A stretch of 10,519 nucleotides of DNA from JBPOJN01 sp052033505 (GCA_052033505.1 JBPOJN010000062.1:1-10519); one strand, 5' to 3'. Shown: positions 1-7,127, numbered from the stretch's first letter. Notes: generated by a model from the letters alone, not told the origin. Numbers and translations are program-made.

Positions 1-1
1 T

Positions 2-121
2 TTGATCGCAAAAAAGTTGAAAACAAATAAAACGCCCAAAAAAATGGCTAAACCTAAAAAGGCCAAAGCGAAGAAAAAAGCGCCCGCGAAAAAGTCCAAA
101 GCGAAAAAAAGCAAGAAGTAG
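2..121 (+). CDS. C-terminal tail of a lysine-rich protein (5' truncated)
   Basis: The frame is open from the window edge to a TAG stop at 119-121 and encodes 39 residues, about half of them lysine, mixed with Ala, Pro, Ser and Thr. The end reads KKAPAKKSKAKKSKK. Such low-complexity basic tails occur on bacterial nucleoid proteins (histone H1-like, extended HU) and on some other nucleic-acid-binding enzymes, where they bind DNA or RNA electrostatically. The folded part lies outside the window, so the protein cannot be named. An in-frame ATG at 44 has no Shine-Dalgarno sequence in front of it (the upstream bases are a poly-A stretch), so it is more likely an internal Met than the start of a 25-residue peptide. 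The gene faces the minus-strand block and ends just before the inverted repeat at 155-195. Confidence 0.6.
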   Translation: MIAKKLKTNKTPKKMAKPKKAKAKKKAPAKKSKAKKSKK

Positions 122-154
122 GGACACGCGTTTTCATTCGCAAAGATTTATGGC

Positions 155-195
155 CGGATGAAGGTGCCGGTTAAAAAAGCCGGCGCCTTCATCCG
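155..195. terminator. Long inverted repeat between convergent genes, probable bidirectional terminator
   Basis: The arms CGGATGAAGGTGCCGG (155-170) and CCGGCGCCTTCATCCG (180-195) pair over 16 positions with a single G-U/A-C type mismatch, closing a 9-base loop at 171-179 (TTAAAAAAG). It sits between two genes that converge and includes the stop codon of the minus-strand dus gene (189-191). No T-run follows the stem in either direction, so it is not a canonical intrinsic terminator. The only homopolymer tract is inside the loop. It could instead protect mRNA 3' ends or be a dispersed repeat. Confidence 0.5.
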
Positions 196-1232
196 TGCTG
201 AAGTACTCTCTCCGATGTTTCTTTTAAACTGACTGCGGTTTCCAAAGTCAGAGCCTCAAACGCCTCTTCCAATCGCCTTGCACGCTTGATGCGGGCAAAC
301 CAATCACAGTCCTGATTTTTCATCGAAACGATTTTAAGCCACTGCTTCAGGCGGCAGAGCGTGTATCCTGAATAATTTTCCTGATAAAGCCCCCGGCATA
401 CCTCTGCGAAACGTTTCAGCAGCGGTACCCAATCGGCGAGGTGCGGCGTCTCGGCCGTCTCTGCGTTCGTTTGTAACGTGAGGTTTAAGTCGCGTGCGAT
501 CCGTGCGGGAAGCGAAAGGTCTGCCAGAGCACCACGGCCCAACATGAAATGCGTGCAGCCGGTCTCATCTTGGCAACGCCGGAAGTCTTCCAACGTCCAG
601 ATTTCGCCGTTCGCGATCACGGGAATGTCCAGGCGCCGTCGTACGTCGCCGATCGGTCTCCAATAGGCGGGTGGGGTGTAGGCCTGCATGCGCGTCCTTC
701 CGTGGATCGTGATCCAGCTCGCGCCGCCTTTGGCCGCGGCGTCCGCGTTTTCATGGATGGAATTCATGTCGTCCCAGCCGAGCCTGAGTTTCGCAGAGAC
801 GGGGATAGGTGCAGGGACTGCGGCTCGAACGGCGGAAACGATATCGGTAATCCGCTTCGGATATTTGAGGAGGGTAGCGCCTCCGTCGTGGCGGTTCACG
901 GTTTGAGCGGGGCAGCCGAAATTCAAATCGATACCGGGCGCGCCGATAAGGCACGCGATCGCGGCGGCTTCCGCCATTTTTTCGGGATCACCGCCCAGGA
1001 TCTGTACCTGGACGGGCAATCCCGAGGGTGTTTTTCCATCTGTGAGCAATTCGGGTACATAGCGGTAGAAGACTTTTTCCGGCGGGATCTGCGGACCCAC
1101 GCGCACGAACTCGGCCACCGAATACGTCCAGCTTCCGCGCTCGGAGAGAAACACGCGCATCGGGGCGTCGATAACGCCTTCCATGGGAGCCATGACGACG
1201 GAAGCGGGATTATGCGTAGGAAAAGGAAACAA
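189..1232 (-). CDS. dusC: tRNA-dihydrouridine synthase, DusC-like
   Basis: This FMN-dependent enzyme reduces a uridine in the tRNA D-loop to dihydrouridine using NAD(P)H; in E. coli DusC the target is U16, and the same site is inferred here. Visible signatures are MAPMEGV (res 14-20), EFVRV (41-45), LNFGCP with catalytic Cys107, GGATLLK (117-123), AKLRLGWD with Lys148, IHGRT with His177, VIANGEIW (205-212) and LGRGAL (231-236). These follow the order of the TIM-barrel FMN-binding domain, and a helical C-terminal tRNA-binding domain with a RLKQWL segment follows. The 347 residues slightly exceed E. coli DusC (315), with extra length at both ends. The start is uncertain: the chosen codon at 1232 is TTG with no clear Shine-Dalgarno sequence. 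The next Met (1193) would begin right at MAPMEGV and probably cut the first barrel strand. It is the last gene of the minus-strand run, 14 bp after the CheX-like gene, and has no obvious link to chemotaxis. Confidence 0.9.
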   Translation of the reverse strand: MFPFPTHNPASVVMAPMEGVIDAPMRVFLSERGSWTYSVAEFVRVGPQIPPEKVFYRYVPELLTDGKTPSGLPVQVQILGGDPEKMAEAAAIACLIGAPGIDLNFGCPAQTVNRHDGGATLLKYPKRITDIVSAVRAAVPAPIPVSAKLRLGWDDMNSIHENADAAAKGGASWITIHGRTRMQAYTPPAYWRPIGDVRRRLDIPVIANGEIWTLEDFRRCQDETGCTHFMLGRGALADLSLPARIARDLNLTLQTNAETAETPHLADWVPLLKRFAEVCRGLYQENYSGYTLCRLKQWLKIVSMKNQDCDWFARIKRARRLEEAFEALTLETAVSLKETSERVLQHG

Positions 1233-1246
1233 GGATGAAAGGCGTT

Positions 1247-1729
1247 TTAAAGAGCGAAAAACGACATCCGTCCTCCGCCGTAGCTTTCGACGCTAATTTC
1301 TAGATCCACGCGTGAGGAGGGGGTGGCGATGAGTTTCGCGATCTCTTCAGGAATAGGCGGGGCAACTTTAAGGTCTCGAAGGGCTAAATGTGGAAATCCT
1401 TTGGCGTTCAGAAGGCTTGCGCAGACGTTTAAGACTTCGCGTAAGTTCTCGAAAAGCCCTTCAGCCAGCTTTCCGGCTTTAACGGATTCATTGACGATCG
1501 CCATGGGGATGCGGGTGAGGGCGGCGGCGATGCTACCTCCTAACGCCATGTCGCACAGGCAAGCGACGGCGAATTCTCTCGTGTCGGTAATGTAGGCTGC
1601 GACGTTGAGGGCTTGGGTCGCCGGGGGAGCCCAAGGCGCGGCTGTTTTGATTTCAATTTTTTTCCCCGTCAATTCCGAGAGCAGAGACGTCGCCGCTTTG
1701 GTTTCGGGTAAAAAATAATTTCCCATCAT
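1247..1729 (-). CDS. Divergent CheX/CheC-family protein, probable CheY-P phosphatase
   Basis: This 160-residue soluble protein has no signal peptide or membrane segment. Its N-terminus (PETKAATSLLSELTGKKIEI, res 9-28) resembles the first helix and strand of CheX/CheC proteins. It is followed by strand-like segments (43-60) and a Gly/Ala-rich stretch (61-72). Residues 93-108 contain E98-V-L-N101 within a helix, matching the ExxN motif with which CheC/CheX phosphatases insert Glu and Asn into the CheY active site. The motif falls at the same residue numbers as in the CheX-like protein encoded just upstream, although the two sequences otherwise differ strongly. The start is either of two adjacent ATG codons (1729 or 1726); the GGGAG at 1733-1737 lies 3 bases from the first and 6 from the second, so 1726 is slightly better placed. 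The family call is good, and phosphatase activity is inferred. A regulatory or dimer-partner role for the neighbour is the alternative. Confidence 0.65.
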   Translation of the reverse strand: MMGNYFLPETKAATSLLSELTGKKIEIKTAAPWAPPATQALNVAAYITDTREFAVACLCDMALGGSIAAALTRIPMAIVNESVKAGKLAEGLFENLREVLNVCASLLNAKGFPHLALRDLKVAPPIPEEIAKLIATPSSRVDLEISVESYGGGRMSFFAL

Positions 1730-1738
1730 CTTCTCCCT

Positions 1739-2221
1739 TTAAGATTCTTTTTTTCTCAAGATTAAAAGTCGGGCTGGGACCGGACCCAATTGCACTTGGG
1801 CGACCACGGCTTCCTGGTGATCTCCAGATTCGATTTGCCCAGTAAAAAACAAAGGCAAGCCCAGCTGGATCGAGGGCATGGTCCCACTCATTTGTCGTTT
1901 AACGCCGCCCGCGACTATATTGACGATTTCACCCATGGCGTCGACGACGTCTCCGTCGGGAAGGTCCGCTTCATCGGAGCCCATGCCTAGCATGGCTTTC
2001 GCCAAAGATTGGCAGTTTTTCTTATCCGTGACTAACCCTAATTGGAGGGAGCCGGTGTCGCCGACCAGGGAGATGTAGGATCCCGACAGACCGATGGGAA
2101 TTTCTTCGGTCACTTCCTCGAGCGTGCAGCCGTCAAATCCCAAGGTGCTCGTAGTCAATTCGGCCGTGGCTTCCTTCATCGCGCCCAGCCAGTCTTTGAT
2201 GTTGATTGTAGACGATGTCAT
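1739..2221 (-). CDS. cheX: CheX-like chemotaxis phosphatase
   Basis: CheX dephosphorylates CheY-P in the cytoplasm and ends the signal to the flagellar motor; the family commonly dimerises. The 160-residue length fits. The pattern seen is SGSYISLVGDTGSLQLGLVTD (res 46-66, partly quoted as SLVGDTGSLQLGL), a helix ending LAKAMLGM (73-80), then LPDGDVVDAMGEIVNIVAGG (87-106). The last segment carries the ExxN catalytic pair Glu98 and Asn101. C-terminal strands complete the fold. The ATG (2221-2219) overlaps the TGA stop of the receiver gene in front as ATGA, so translation of receiver and phosphatase is probably coupled. This pairing suggests that receiver is its substrate (inference). Another CheX-like gene starts 9 bp after its stop. 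Confidence 0.85.
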   Translation of the reverse strand: MTSSTINIKDWLGAMKEATAELTTSTLGFDGCTLEEVTEEIPIGLSGSYISLVGDTGSLQLGLVTDKKNCQSLAKAMLGMGSDEADLPDGDVVDAMGEIVNIVAGGVKRQMSGTMPSIQLGLPLFFTGQIESGDHQEAVVAQVQLGPVPARLLILRKKES

Positions 2222-2580
2222 TTGATGACTCCTTCTAACATTTTTTGAAAATTTTCTACCGTGAACGGTTTGGCGATCAGAAATAAAGCTCCTGATTCGT
2301 GTGCTTTTTGGCGAATTTCTTCGGTGGATTCGGAGGTCACGAATCCGAATTTGACTTGAGAGCCAATTTTTCGAAGTTCGGTCAAGAGCTCGATCCCGGT
2401 CATTTCCGGCATGTTCCAGTCGCTGAGAACCAAGTCGGGAGGGGATGCCTGGATGGCCTTGAGCGCTTCGGCACCATTGGAGGCTTCCGAGTAGGTATGC
2501 GCCTCGAATCCGGCTTGTTTCAGATTTCGCAGCACGATGGTCCGCATGGCCTTGCTGTCGTCAACGATCAGTATTTTCAT
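2218..2580 (-). CDS. cheY: CheY-like single-domain response regulator (third of three)
   Basis: A 120-residue stand-alone receiver with no output domain. Active-site residues are visible: Asp7/Asp8 (KILIVDDS), phospho-acceptor Asp54 (VLSDWNMPEMTG), Thr82 (FVTSES) and Lys104 (IAKPF). The start at 2580 is preferred over an in-frame GTG at 2610: it gives the typical MKILIVDDS beginning and has a strong GGGGGAG (2586-2592) 5 bases upstream. At the position equivalent to Tyr106 of E. coli CheY, three residues before the active-site Lys, there is Leu101 (preceded by Phe100), while the other two single receivers here have Tyr. It lies 31 bp after the CHASE4 hybrid kinase and overlaps the CheX-like gene. 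It may therefore receive phosphate from the kinases and lose it to CheX rather than act as the main motor-binding CheY; that role is inferred. Confidence 0.88.
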   Translation of the reverse strand: MKILIVDDSKAMRTIVLRNLKQAGFEAHTYSEASNGAEALKAIQASPPDLVLSDWNMPEMTGIELLTELRKIGSQVKFGFVTSESTEEIRQKAHESGALFLIAKPFTVENFQKMLEGVIK

Positions 2581-2585
2581 AAATT

Positions 2586-2592
2586 CTCCCCC
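2586..2592 (-). promoter_or_regulatory. Shine-Dalgarno sequence that fixes the receiver start at 2580
   Basis: On the minus strand GGGGGAG lies 5 bases before ATG 2580. The longer reading from GTG 2610 would translate straight through this site and add an atypical ten-residue leader, so the site supports the shorter protein. Confidence 0.7.
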
Positions 2593-2611
2593 TTTTGAAA
2601 GTGACACCACT

Positions 2612-3754
2612 TTATCCGAGAATCGCTTCTATCTCCACCAAGAGTTTTTGGGTTTCGAACGGTTTTTGGATAAAACCCACGCGACCGGTTTGTCTCAATT
2701 GTGCGATGGGACCGCTCTCGGCGTATCCGCTGATGAAAATCGCCTTAAGATCTCGTTTTAGTTTCCCCATTTCTTTGTAGGCTTGGATGCCTTGTATTTT
2801 TGGCATCATGACGTCTAGGAGAACGAGAGTTAGTTCTGCATGGTGCTCCCGAAATATCTCCAGCGCTTCTTCTCCATCGCAGGCTATGAGGACTTTGGTT
2901 TCTGGAAAATATTTTGAAAAGTAATCTCGATAAAGGTCGCGCAGGCATTCTTCGTCCTCAGCAATGAGGACGGCGGGGATCGTAATCTTTTTTTTGACTT
3001 TCTCGGAGCTCGGATCGGGATGCGTGGTGGCAGCCTCGGAGTTGGATTTGGGAAAATAAAGATGAAACGTCGTGCCTCGTCCGGTCTCGGACTCGACCGT
3101 GACCGCGCCCTCGTGATTTTTCATGATGCCGTAGGTCATGGAAAGTCCCAGTCCAGTCCCTTTCCCCTGGGCCTTGGTGGTGAAGAATGGGTCGAAAATT
3201 TTTGAGAGTAGTGTTTTGGGAATTCCAGTGCCGGTATCGGTAACGCTGAGATGCACGTAGGGCCCAGGCTTGAGATCAGGATGGGGTGTTTTTTGAGGTT
3301 CGAAGGTCGTGTTTTGGGATGTAATGGAAATTTCGCCCCCTTCGGGCATGGCGTCGCAGGCATTGATGACGAGATTCATTAAGATTTGCATAATTTGCGA
3401 CGAATCCCCTTCGATAGGCCAAAGTGTTTCTTCCAACGTTGTTTTCGACGAAACGTTTTTGTGCAGGGATTCTTTGAAGATACTCTGGGCTTCTTTGACA
3501 ACCTGATTTAAATCGAGGGTCTTTTTTTCGTATTTCCCTTTTCGCGCGAAACCTAACAGTTCCCGCGTTAGGTTGGCGCCACGTGTGGCGGATTTTTGAA
3601 TGGTCGTTAGTTTTTTGGAGGCTTTAGGATTGTCCTTGAATTCTTCTCCAAGAAGAGACGCATAACCCGAAATGACGCCCAAGAGGTTATTGAAATCGTG
3701 GGCTATGCCGGCTGCGAGTTCTCCAATGGCCTCCATTTTTTGTGCCTGAATGAG
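2612..3754 (-). repeat. Paralogous kinase-core segment, copy A (partner 4846-6015)
   Basis: This stretch codes for HisKA, HATPase_c and REC of the CHASE4 kinase. It matches the same part of the CHASE kinase (copy B) over nearly its full length. Long identical runs include GIAHDFNNLLGVI, TRELLGFARKGKYEKK, LWPIEGDS and SKIFDPFFTTK, and there is visible nucleotide similarity. Well over half the residues agree by eye. This supports a tandem duplication of the core. Confidence 0.75.
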
Positions 3755-4849
3755 TTGGTTTTGGGTGTTTTTTAGGTTTTCATTCAAAATCCCGGTTTCG
3801 GTGACCTTGGATTCGAGAGTTTTTAACATGTGATTGATGGACTCCGCGAGATTTCCGATCTCGTCCTTGCCTACGGCTGTCACGCGTCCGGAAAAATCCT
3901 GTTTTCGTCCAATTTCGCCGACGTCCTGGCTTAGATTGCCTAAACGTTTCACGATTTTATTTTCAAAAGAGAAAAGGAGTACGACGGCGCAGGCGATGCC
4001 ATTGGCTAGGAGGGAAAAAAGAAGATAGCGCGTGGTGTGGAGACCTTGCGCGTAGGTAGCGCGGGAGGCGTCCACGGATAGGATCAGGGCTGATTTTTTC
4101 AATATGTCCGGAATGAGCAGATAGCTTTGGATAGCTTCCAAACCCACAGAGCGGATGAATGTGTCTTCTTTTTGGAGATGCTCTTTGGCTTCTTGAAATG
4201 CATTCGGCAGACCGGGATCGTCGACCCACCGGATGTCTAAGTTCAGATGGGTTGTTTGAGAGAGTCGTTCGACGATTTTCGGAGACAGGTATCGGCCGAA
4301 CATCAGGGTCCCGCGCGCGGGGCCGGTGGCATCGCTTCTAACGATCGGATGCAGGGAGATCAAGAGAGGCTGCCCGGAGACGACCAGGATGCCGGAATAT
4401 TCTCGATCGATTTCGTGTTCGTGAAAGTAAAGTCTATTTTCAGTGATCCTACGGGTTACGTCTTGGGGAAAAACGACGTCACTTCCTGTAGCCGAGTCGA
4501 TGGCTTTTGTTTGAATAACATGACCTTGTAGATCGAAGAAGGCGATGAGATCGATTTTGAGATTCTGGAGAGATTGGTTTTGCAAGTTCGAATCAATGAA
4601 AGTCTGGTTATGGTCCTGAACGAATTGGTAGTCATCGTCCCAGATAGCCCAGTCGCTAGATTTGGAATGCAGATTGTCCACCATGGCTTGGAGGGCGTTG
4701 TGAGCCTGGCCTAGGTTGTTTTTTGTCTCCCTGGTCTCAAGTTTTGAGAAATTTGACAGGACGATCCGGCGGATCATGAAGTAAAGGGCCCCGGTCAAGG
4801 TCAAGTTAGTGATGATGACGATGAGGAAGATTTTGTACCGGAGCTTCAT
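2612..4849 (-). CDS. Membrane hybrid histidine kinase: TM-CHASE4-TM-HAMP-HisKA-HATPase-REC
   Basis: A 745-residue inner-membrane sensor kinase. A short N-terminus leads into TM1 (res ~7-27). The periplasmic region (28-273) has the CHASE4 hallmark SDWAIWDDDYQF (65-76). TM2 (~275-295), a HAMP segment (~296-350) and a short coiled coil follow. The HisKA H-box is GIAHDFNNLL with phospho-accepting His384. The ATPase domain shows Asn496 (NLVINA), Asp538 (VTDTGTGIP), the FDPFFTTK F-box and the GKGTGLGLS lid. A C-terminal receiver (625-745) has Glu631/Asp632, Asp679 (LLDVMMP), Ser707 and Lys729, all expected residues. CHASE4 domains are thought to bind small extracellular ligands; the ligand is unknown. 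The ATG overlaps the stop of the preceding kinase as ATGA, with GGAG (4857-4860) 7 bases upstream. From about residue 366 on, it closely parallels the preceding kinase. All catalytic residues look intact. Confidence 0.92.
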   Translation of the reverse strand: MKLRYKIFLIVIITNLTLTGALYFMIRRIVLSNFSKLETRETKNNLGQAHNALQAMVDNLHSKSSDWAIWDDDYQFVQDHNQTFIDSNLQNQSLQNLKIDLIAFFDLQGHVIQTKAIDSATGSDVVFPQDVTRRITENRLYFHEHEIDREYSGILVVSGQPLLISLHPIVRSDATGPARGTLMFGRYLSPKIVERLSQTTHLNLDIRWVDDPGLPNAFQEAKEHLQKEDTFIRSVGLEAIQSYLLIPDILKKSALILSVDASRATYAQGLHTTRYLLFSLLANGIACAVVLLFSFENKIVKRLGNLSQDVGEIGRKQDFSGRVTAVGKDEIGNLAESINHMLKTLESKVTETGILNENLKNTQNQLIQAQKMEAIGELAAGIAHDFNNLLGVISGYASLLGEEFKDNPKASKKLTTIQKSATRGANLTRELLGFARKGKYEKKTLDLNQVVKEAQSIFKESLHKNVSSKTTLEETLWPIEGDSSQIMQILMNLVINACDAMPEGGEISITSQNTTFEPQKTPHPDLKPGPYVHLSVTDTGTGIPKTLLSKIFDPFFTTKAQGKGTGLGLSMTYGIMKNHEGAVTVESETGRGTTFHLYFPKSNSEAATTHPDPSSEKVKKKITIPAVLIAEDEECLRDLYRDYFSKYFPETKVLIACDGEEALEIFREHHAELTLVLLDVMMPKIQGIQAYKEMGKLKRDLKAIFISGYAESGPIAQLRQTGRVGFIQKPFETQKLLVEIEAILG

Positions 4850-6015
4850 AAAGTTACTCCGATGATGGTCTCTATTTCCTTCAGGAGTTGCTGCGGTGCA
4901 ATCGGTTTTTGGACGAATCCCACGCCTCCGGTTTTTCTTAAGTTTGCGATCAATTCGCTCTCTGCATAGCCGCTGACGAAGATGATCTTCGTTTCGGGCT
5001 TTATTTTTTTCATTTCTTTAAAGGCACGGAGGCCGTCCATTTTGGGCATCATGACGTCCAGGAGCAACAGGTCCAGCTCTTCGTGACGTTTTCGAAATAT
5101 ATCGAGGGCCTCTTCTCCGTCGCAGGCGATCAGAACTTCGGTCGTCGGAAAATATTTTGTGAAATAATCCCGGTAAAGATCCCGGAGCCATTGCTCATCT
5201 TCCGCGACGAGGACCAAAGAGAGGGTGTTGTTTCGGGCCTTGGAAGCATTTTCCGCAGAGGAGAGAGGCGTTTCCGAGATGATTTCGGAGGAGAATTTCG
5301 GGAAATAAAGATGAAAAGTTGTCCCTTGTCCGAGACTGGAGTCGACGGTCACGATGCCGTCGTGGTTTTTCATGATGCCGTAGACCATGGAGAGCCCCAT
5401 GCCGGTCCCTTTGCCAGGATCTTTTGTGGTAAAAAAAGGGTCGAAGATCTTCGAGAGCAATTCTTGCGGAATGCCGGTACCCGTATCGGCGACGGCGAGA
5501 TGGACGTAAGAACCGGGCTTGAGACCGGGCGGGAGAGGCGTTGGTGATTCGCCTTGCGATTTAAAGACCTTATTTTCCGATTTGAAGAGCACATGGCCGC
5601 CATCGGGCATGGCGTCGCGGGCATTGATAACCAGGTTCATCAAGATCTGCATAACTTGGGCCGAATCGCCCTCGATGGGCCATAGCTGTGTTTCCAGATC
5701 CAGCTTCAAGGTGATTTTTTTGTCGACGGATCCTGTGAAAATCGTCTGAGCTTCCAGGATGATTTGGTTGAGATCGAAAACCTTTTTTTCGTATTTTCCC
5801 TTTCGGGCGAAGCCCAAGAGTTCCCGGGTGAGGTGGGCACCACGTTCGGCTGCTTTTCGGATGGTTTCGAGTTTTTTGAAAGCTTTGGGATTTTCTTTAA
5901 ACTCGTCCCCTAAGAGGGTCACGTAGCCGGTGATGACGCCGAGGAGGTTGTTGAAGTCGTGAGCGATACCGGAAGCCAATCGGCCTAGGGATTCGAGTTT
6001 TTGAGACTGCATGAG
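4846..6015 (-). repeat. Paralogous kinase-core segment, copy B (partner 2612-3754)
   Basis: This is the HisKA-HATPase_c-REC part of the CHASE kinase, the counterpart of copy A. Similarity starts just ahead of the H-box and runs to the end of the receiver. Upstream of it, sensor and membrane parts show no resemblance. The linker before the receiver is the most divergent internal part. Copy B also has a few extra residues between the N-box and the Asp544 motif. Confidence 0.75.
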
Positions 6016-7116
6016 TTCCGCGTTGGTCTGCTTGAGTTCGTTACGCGTTTCTTCGAGGACACGATTTTTTTCGACTGCGAATTCCTGGGCCCGTCTCTGT
6101 TTGTCTTGAAGGCGCGCAATCAGTCCTGAAAAAATAAGCGACAATAAGACCAGGGAAGCTCCCGCCCATAAAGAGGTCCAGCGGTTTTGAGCGAAGTAGG
6201 CGTCATTGTGTGCCCAGGCCATGGTCATAGGGCGGCCGGCTAGGGTGACGGTGGTTATTTTTTTATATTTTTCTTCGTGGGCAGGTTCGCGCCCGTCGTC
6301 GAAGAGCAAGCTTTCTCTCGTTAATGAATCGTTCTCGAAAATATCCGGAGAGACGTCGGCCGGGAGGGAAGACAGGATGCCGCGAAAAAAATCTTCGGCG
6401 ATAAAAGCGCCGTAGACCCACCCTATGATGGCTTCCCTTCTTGCTTCGACCGTGGCGACGGGCCGATTTTTTTGATAAAGCGGGACGAAGAGTAAAAAAG
6501 CGGCTCTTTGACTCTTATCCTGTATCAATCGGATGGTGCCGGTCATGGCGGGTTCGCCCGTGTCGCGCGCGCGCAGGGCGGCTTCGAGCCGTTCTTTTTC
6601 GGTGGCGAGATCGAGACCCAAGGCTTGCGCGTTTTGTTCCATGGGCTCGATGTAGGTCAGAACGAATTGAATATCGTTTTCCGGTTTTTGCGTTTGACCG
6701 CCCGCAATGGGCTTAATCGAAAAATCGGGCGCTTCGTCCTCTCTGACGGTTTTGAGGAAGGCGTCCGTGTCCTTCTTGGGAACGATGAGGGCGACACCGA
6801 CGCCCATGATACCGGGATAACGTTCGATGAGGTTTAAGGATTGGTAAAATTCCCGCCATTCGCGGCGCTCGACGGACTTGGAAGCCGCATAGAGACTGAT
6901 GCCGCTGCGGAGACCGTCTTCATAAAGGCCCAAGCGGTCTTTGATGGAGTCGGTGGCCTTGGCCACCAGGGAATTGAAAAGCAGATCATCCGATTTTTGA
7001 TAAGCCCGCTGGAGGGTTACGGCGACCCAGAGGCTGATGGCCATTCCCGCTAAAAAGACGGCGGCAGGAACGATGCGCAAGCCTTTCCGGAAAGATTTTT
7101 GGGCGGATTCTTCCAT
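4846..7116 (-). CDS. Membrane hybrid histidine kinase: TM-CHASE-TM-coiled coil-HisKA-HATPase-REC
   Basis: A 756-residue inner-membrane sensor kinase. TM1 (res ~14-34) is followed by a periplasmic CHASE domain, recognised by RYPGIMGVGVAL (99-110), a YIEP motif (155-158), GLDL (167-170), ALRARDTGEPAMTG (180-193) and FLLFVPLY (207-214). TM2 is at ~314-335. There is no HAMP; a charged coiled coil (~336-372) leads straight to HisKA with His386 (GIAHDFNNLL). The ATPase domain has Asn498, Asp544 (ADTGTGIP), FDPFFTTK and GKGTGMGLS. The receiver (633-756) has Glu639/Asp640, Asp687 (LLDVMMP), Ser715 and Lys737. CHASE domains sense small extracellular molecules in other systems; the ligand here is unknown. 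The ATG at 7116 has a poor leader: AT-rich with no Shine-Dalgarno sequence, only 11 bp after the preceding receiver gene. The next Met is inside TM1, so the start is still the best choice. It overlaps the following kinase by 4 bp. Confidence 0.92.
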   Translation of the reverse strand: MEESAQKSFRKGLRIVPAAVFLAGMAISLWVAVTLQRAYQKSDDLLFNSLVAKATDSIKDRLGLYEDGLRSGISLYAASKSVERREWREFYQSLNLIERYPGIMGVGVALIVPKKDTDAFLKTVREDEAPDFSIKPIAGGQTQKPENDIQFVLTYIEPMEQNAQALGLDLATEKERLEAALRARDTGEPAMTGTIRLIQDKSQRAAFLLFVPLYQKNRPVATVEARREAIIGWVYGAFIAEDFFRGILSSLPADVSPDIFENDSLTRESLLFDDGREPAHEEKYKKITTVTLAGRPMTMAWAHNDAYFAQNRWTSLWAGASLVLLSLIFSGLIARLQDKQRRAQEFAVEKNRVLEETRNELKQTNAELMQSQKLESLGRLASGIAHDFNNLLGVITGYVTLLGDEFKENPKAFKKLETIRKAAERGAHLTRELLGFARKGKYEKKVFDLNQIILEAQTIFTGSVDKKITLKLDLETQLWPIEGDSAQVMQILMNLVINARDAMPDGGHVLFKSENKVFKSQGESPTPLPPGLKPGSYVHLAVADTGTGIPQELLSKIFDPFFTTKDPGKGTGMGLSMVYGIMKNHDGIVTVDSSLGQGTTFHLYFPKFSSEIISETPLSSAENASKARNNTLSLVLVAEDEQWLRDLYRDYFTKYFPTTEVLIACDGEEALDIFRKRHEELDLLLLDVMMPKMDGLRAFKEMKKIKPETKIIFVSGYAESELIANLRKTGGVGFVQKPIAPQQLLKEIETIIGVTL

Positions 7117-7127
7117 AAAAATATTTT

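Noticed and set aside
44..121. Separate 25-residue lysine-rich peptide starting at ATG 44
   Set aside because: No Shine-Dalgarno sequence in front of it, and the same frame is open to the window edge with equally lysine-rich sequence, so it is better read as the end of a longer protein.
549..1238. 229-codon open frame on the + strand
   Set aside because: It lies opposite the well-supported DusC-like gene, has no recognisable domain and a low-complexity Arg/Gly-rich composition typical of an antisense shadow.
5083..5547. 154-codon open frame on the + strand opposite the CHASE kinase
   Set aside because: The kinase domains are intact on the other strand and this frame has no family signature.
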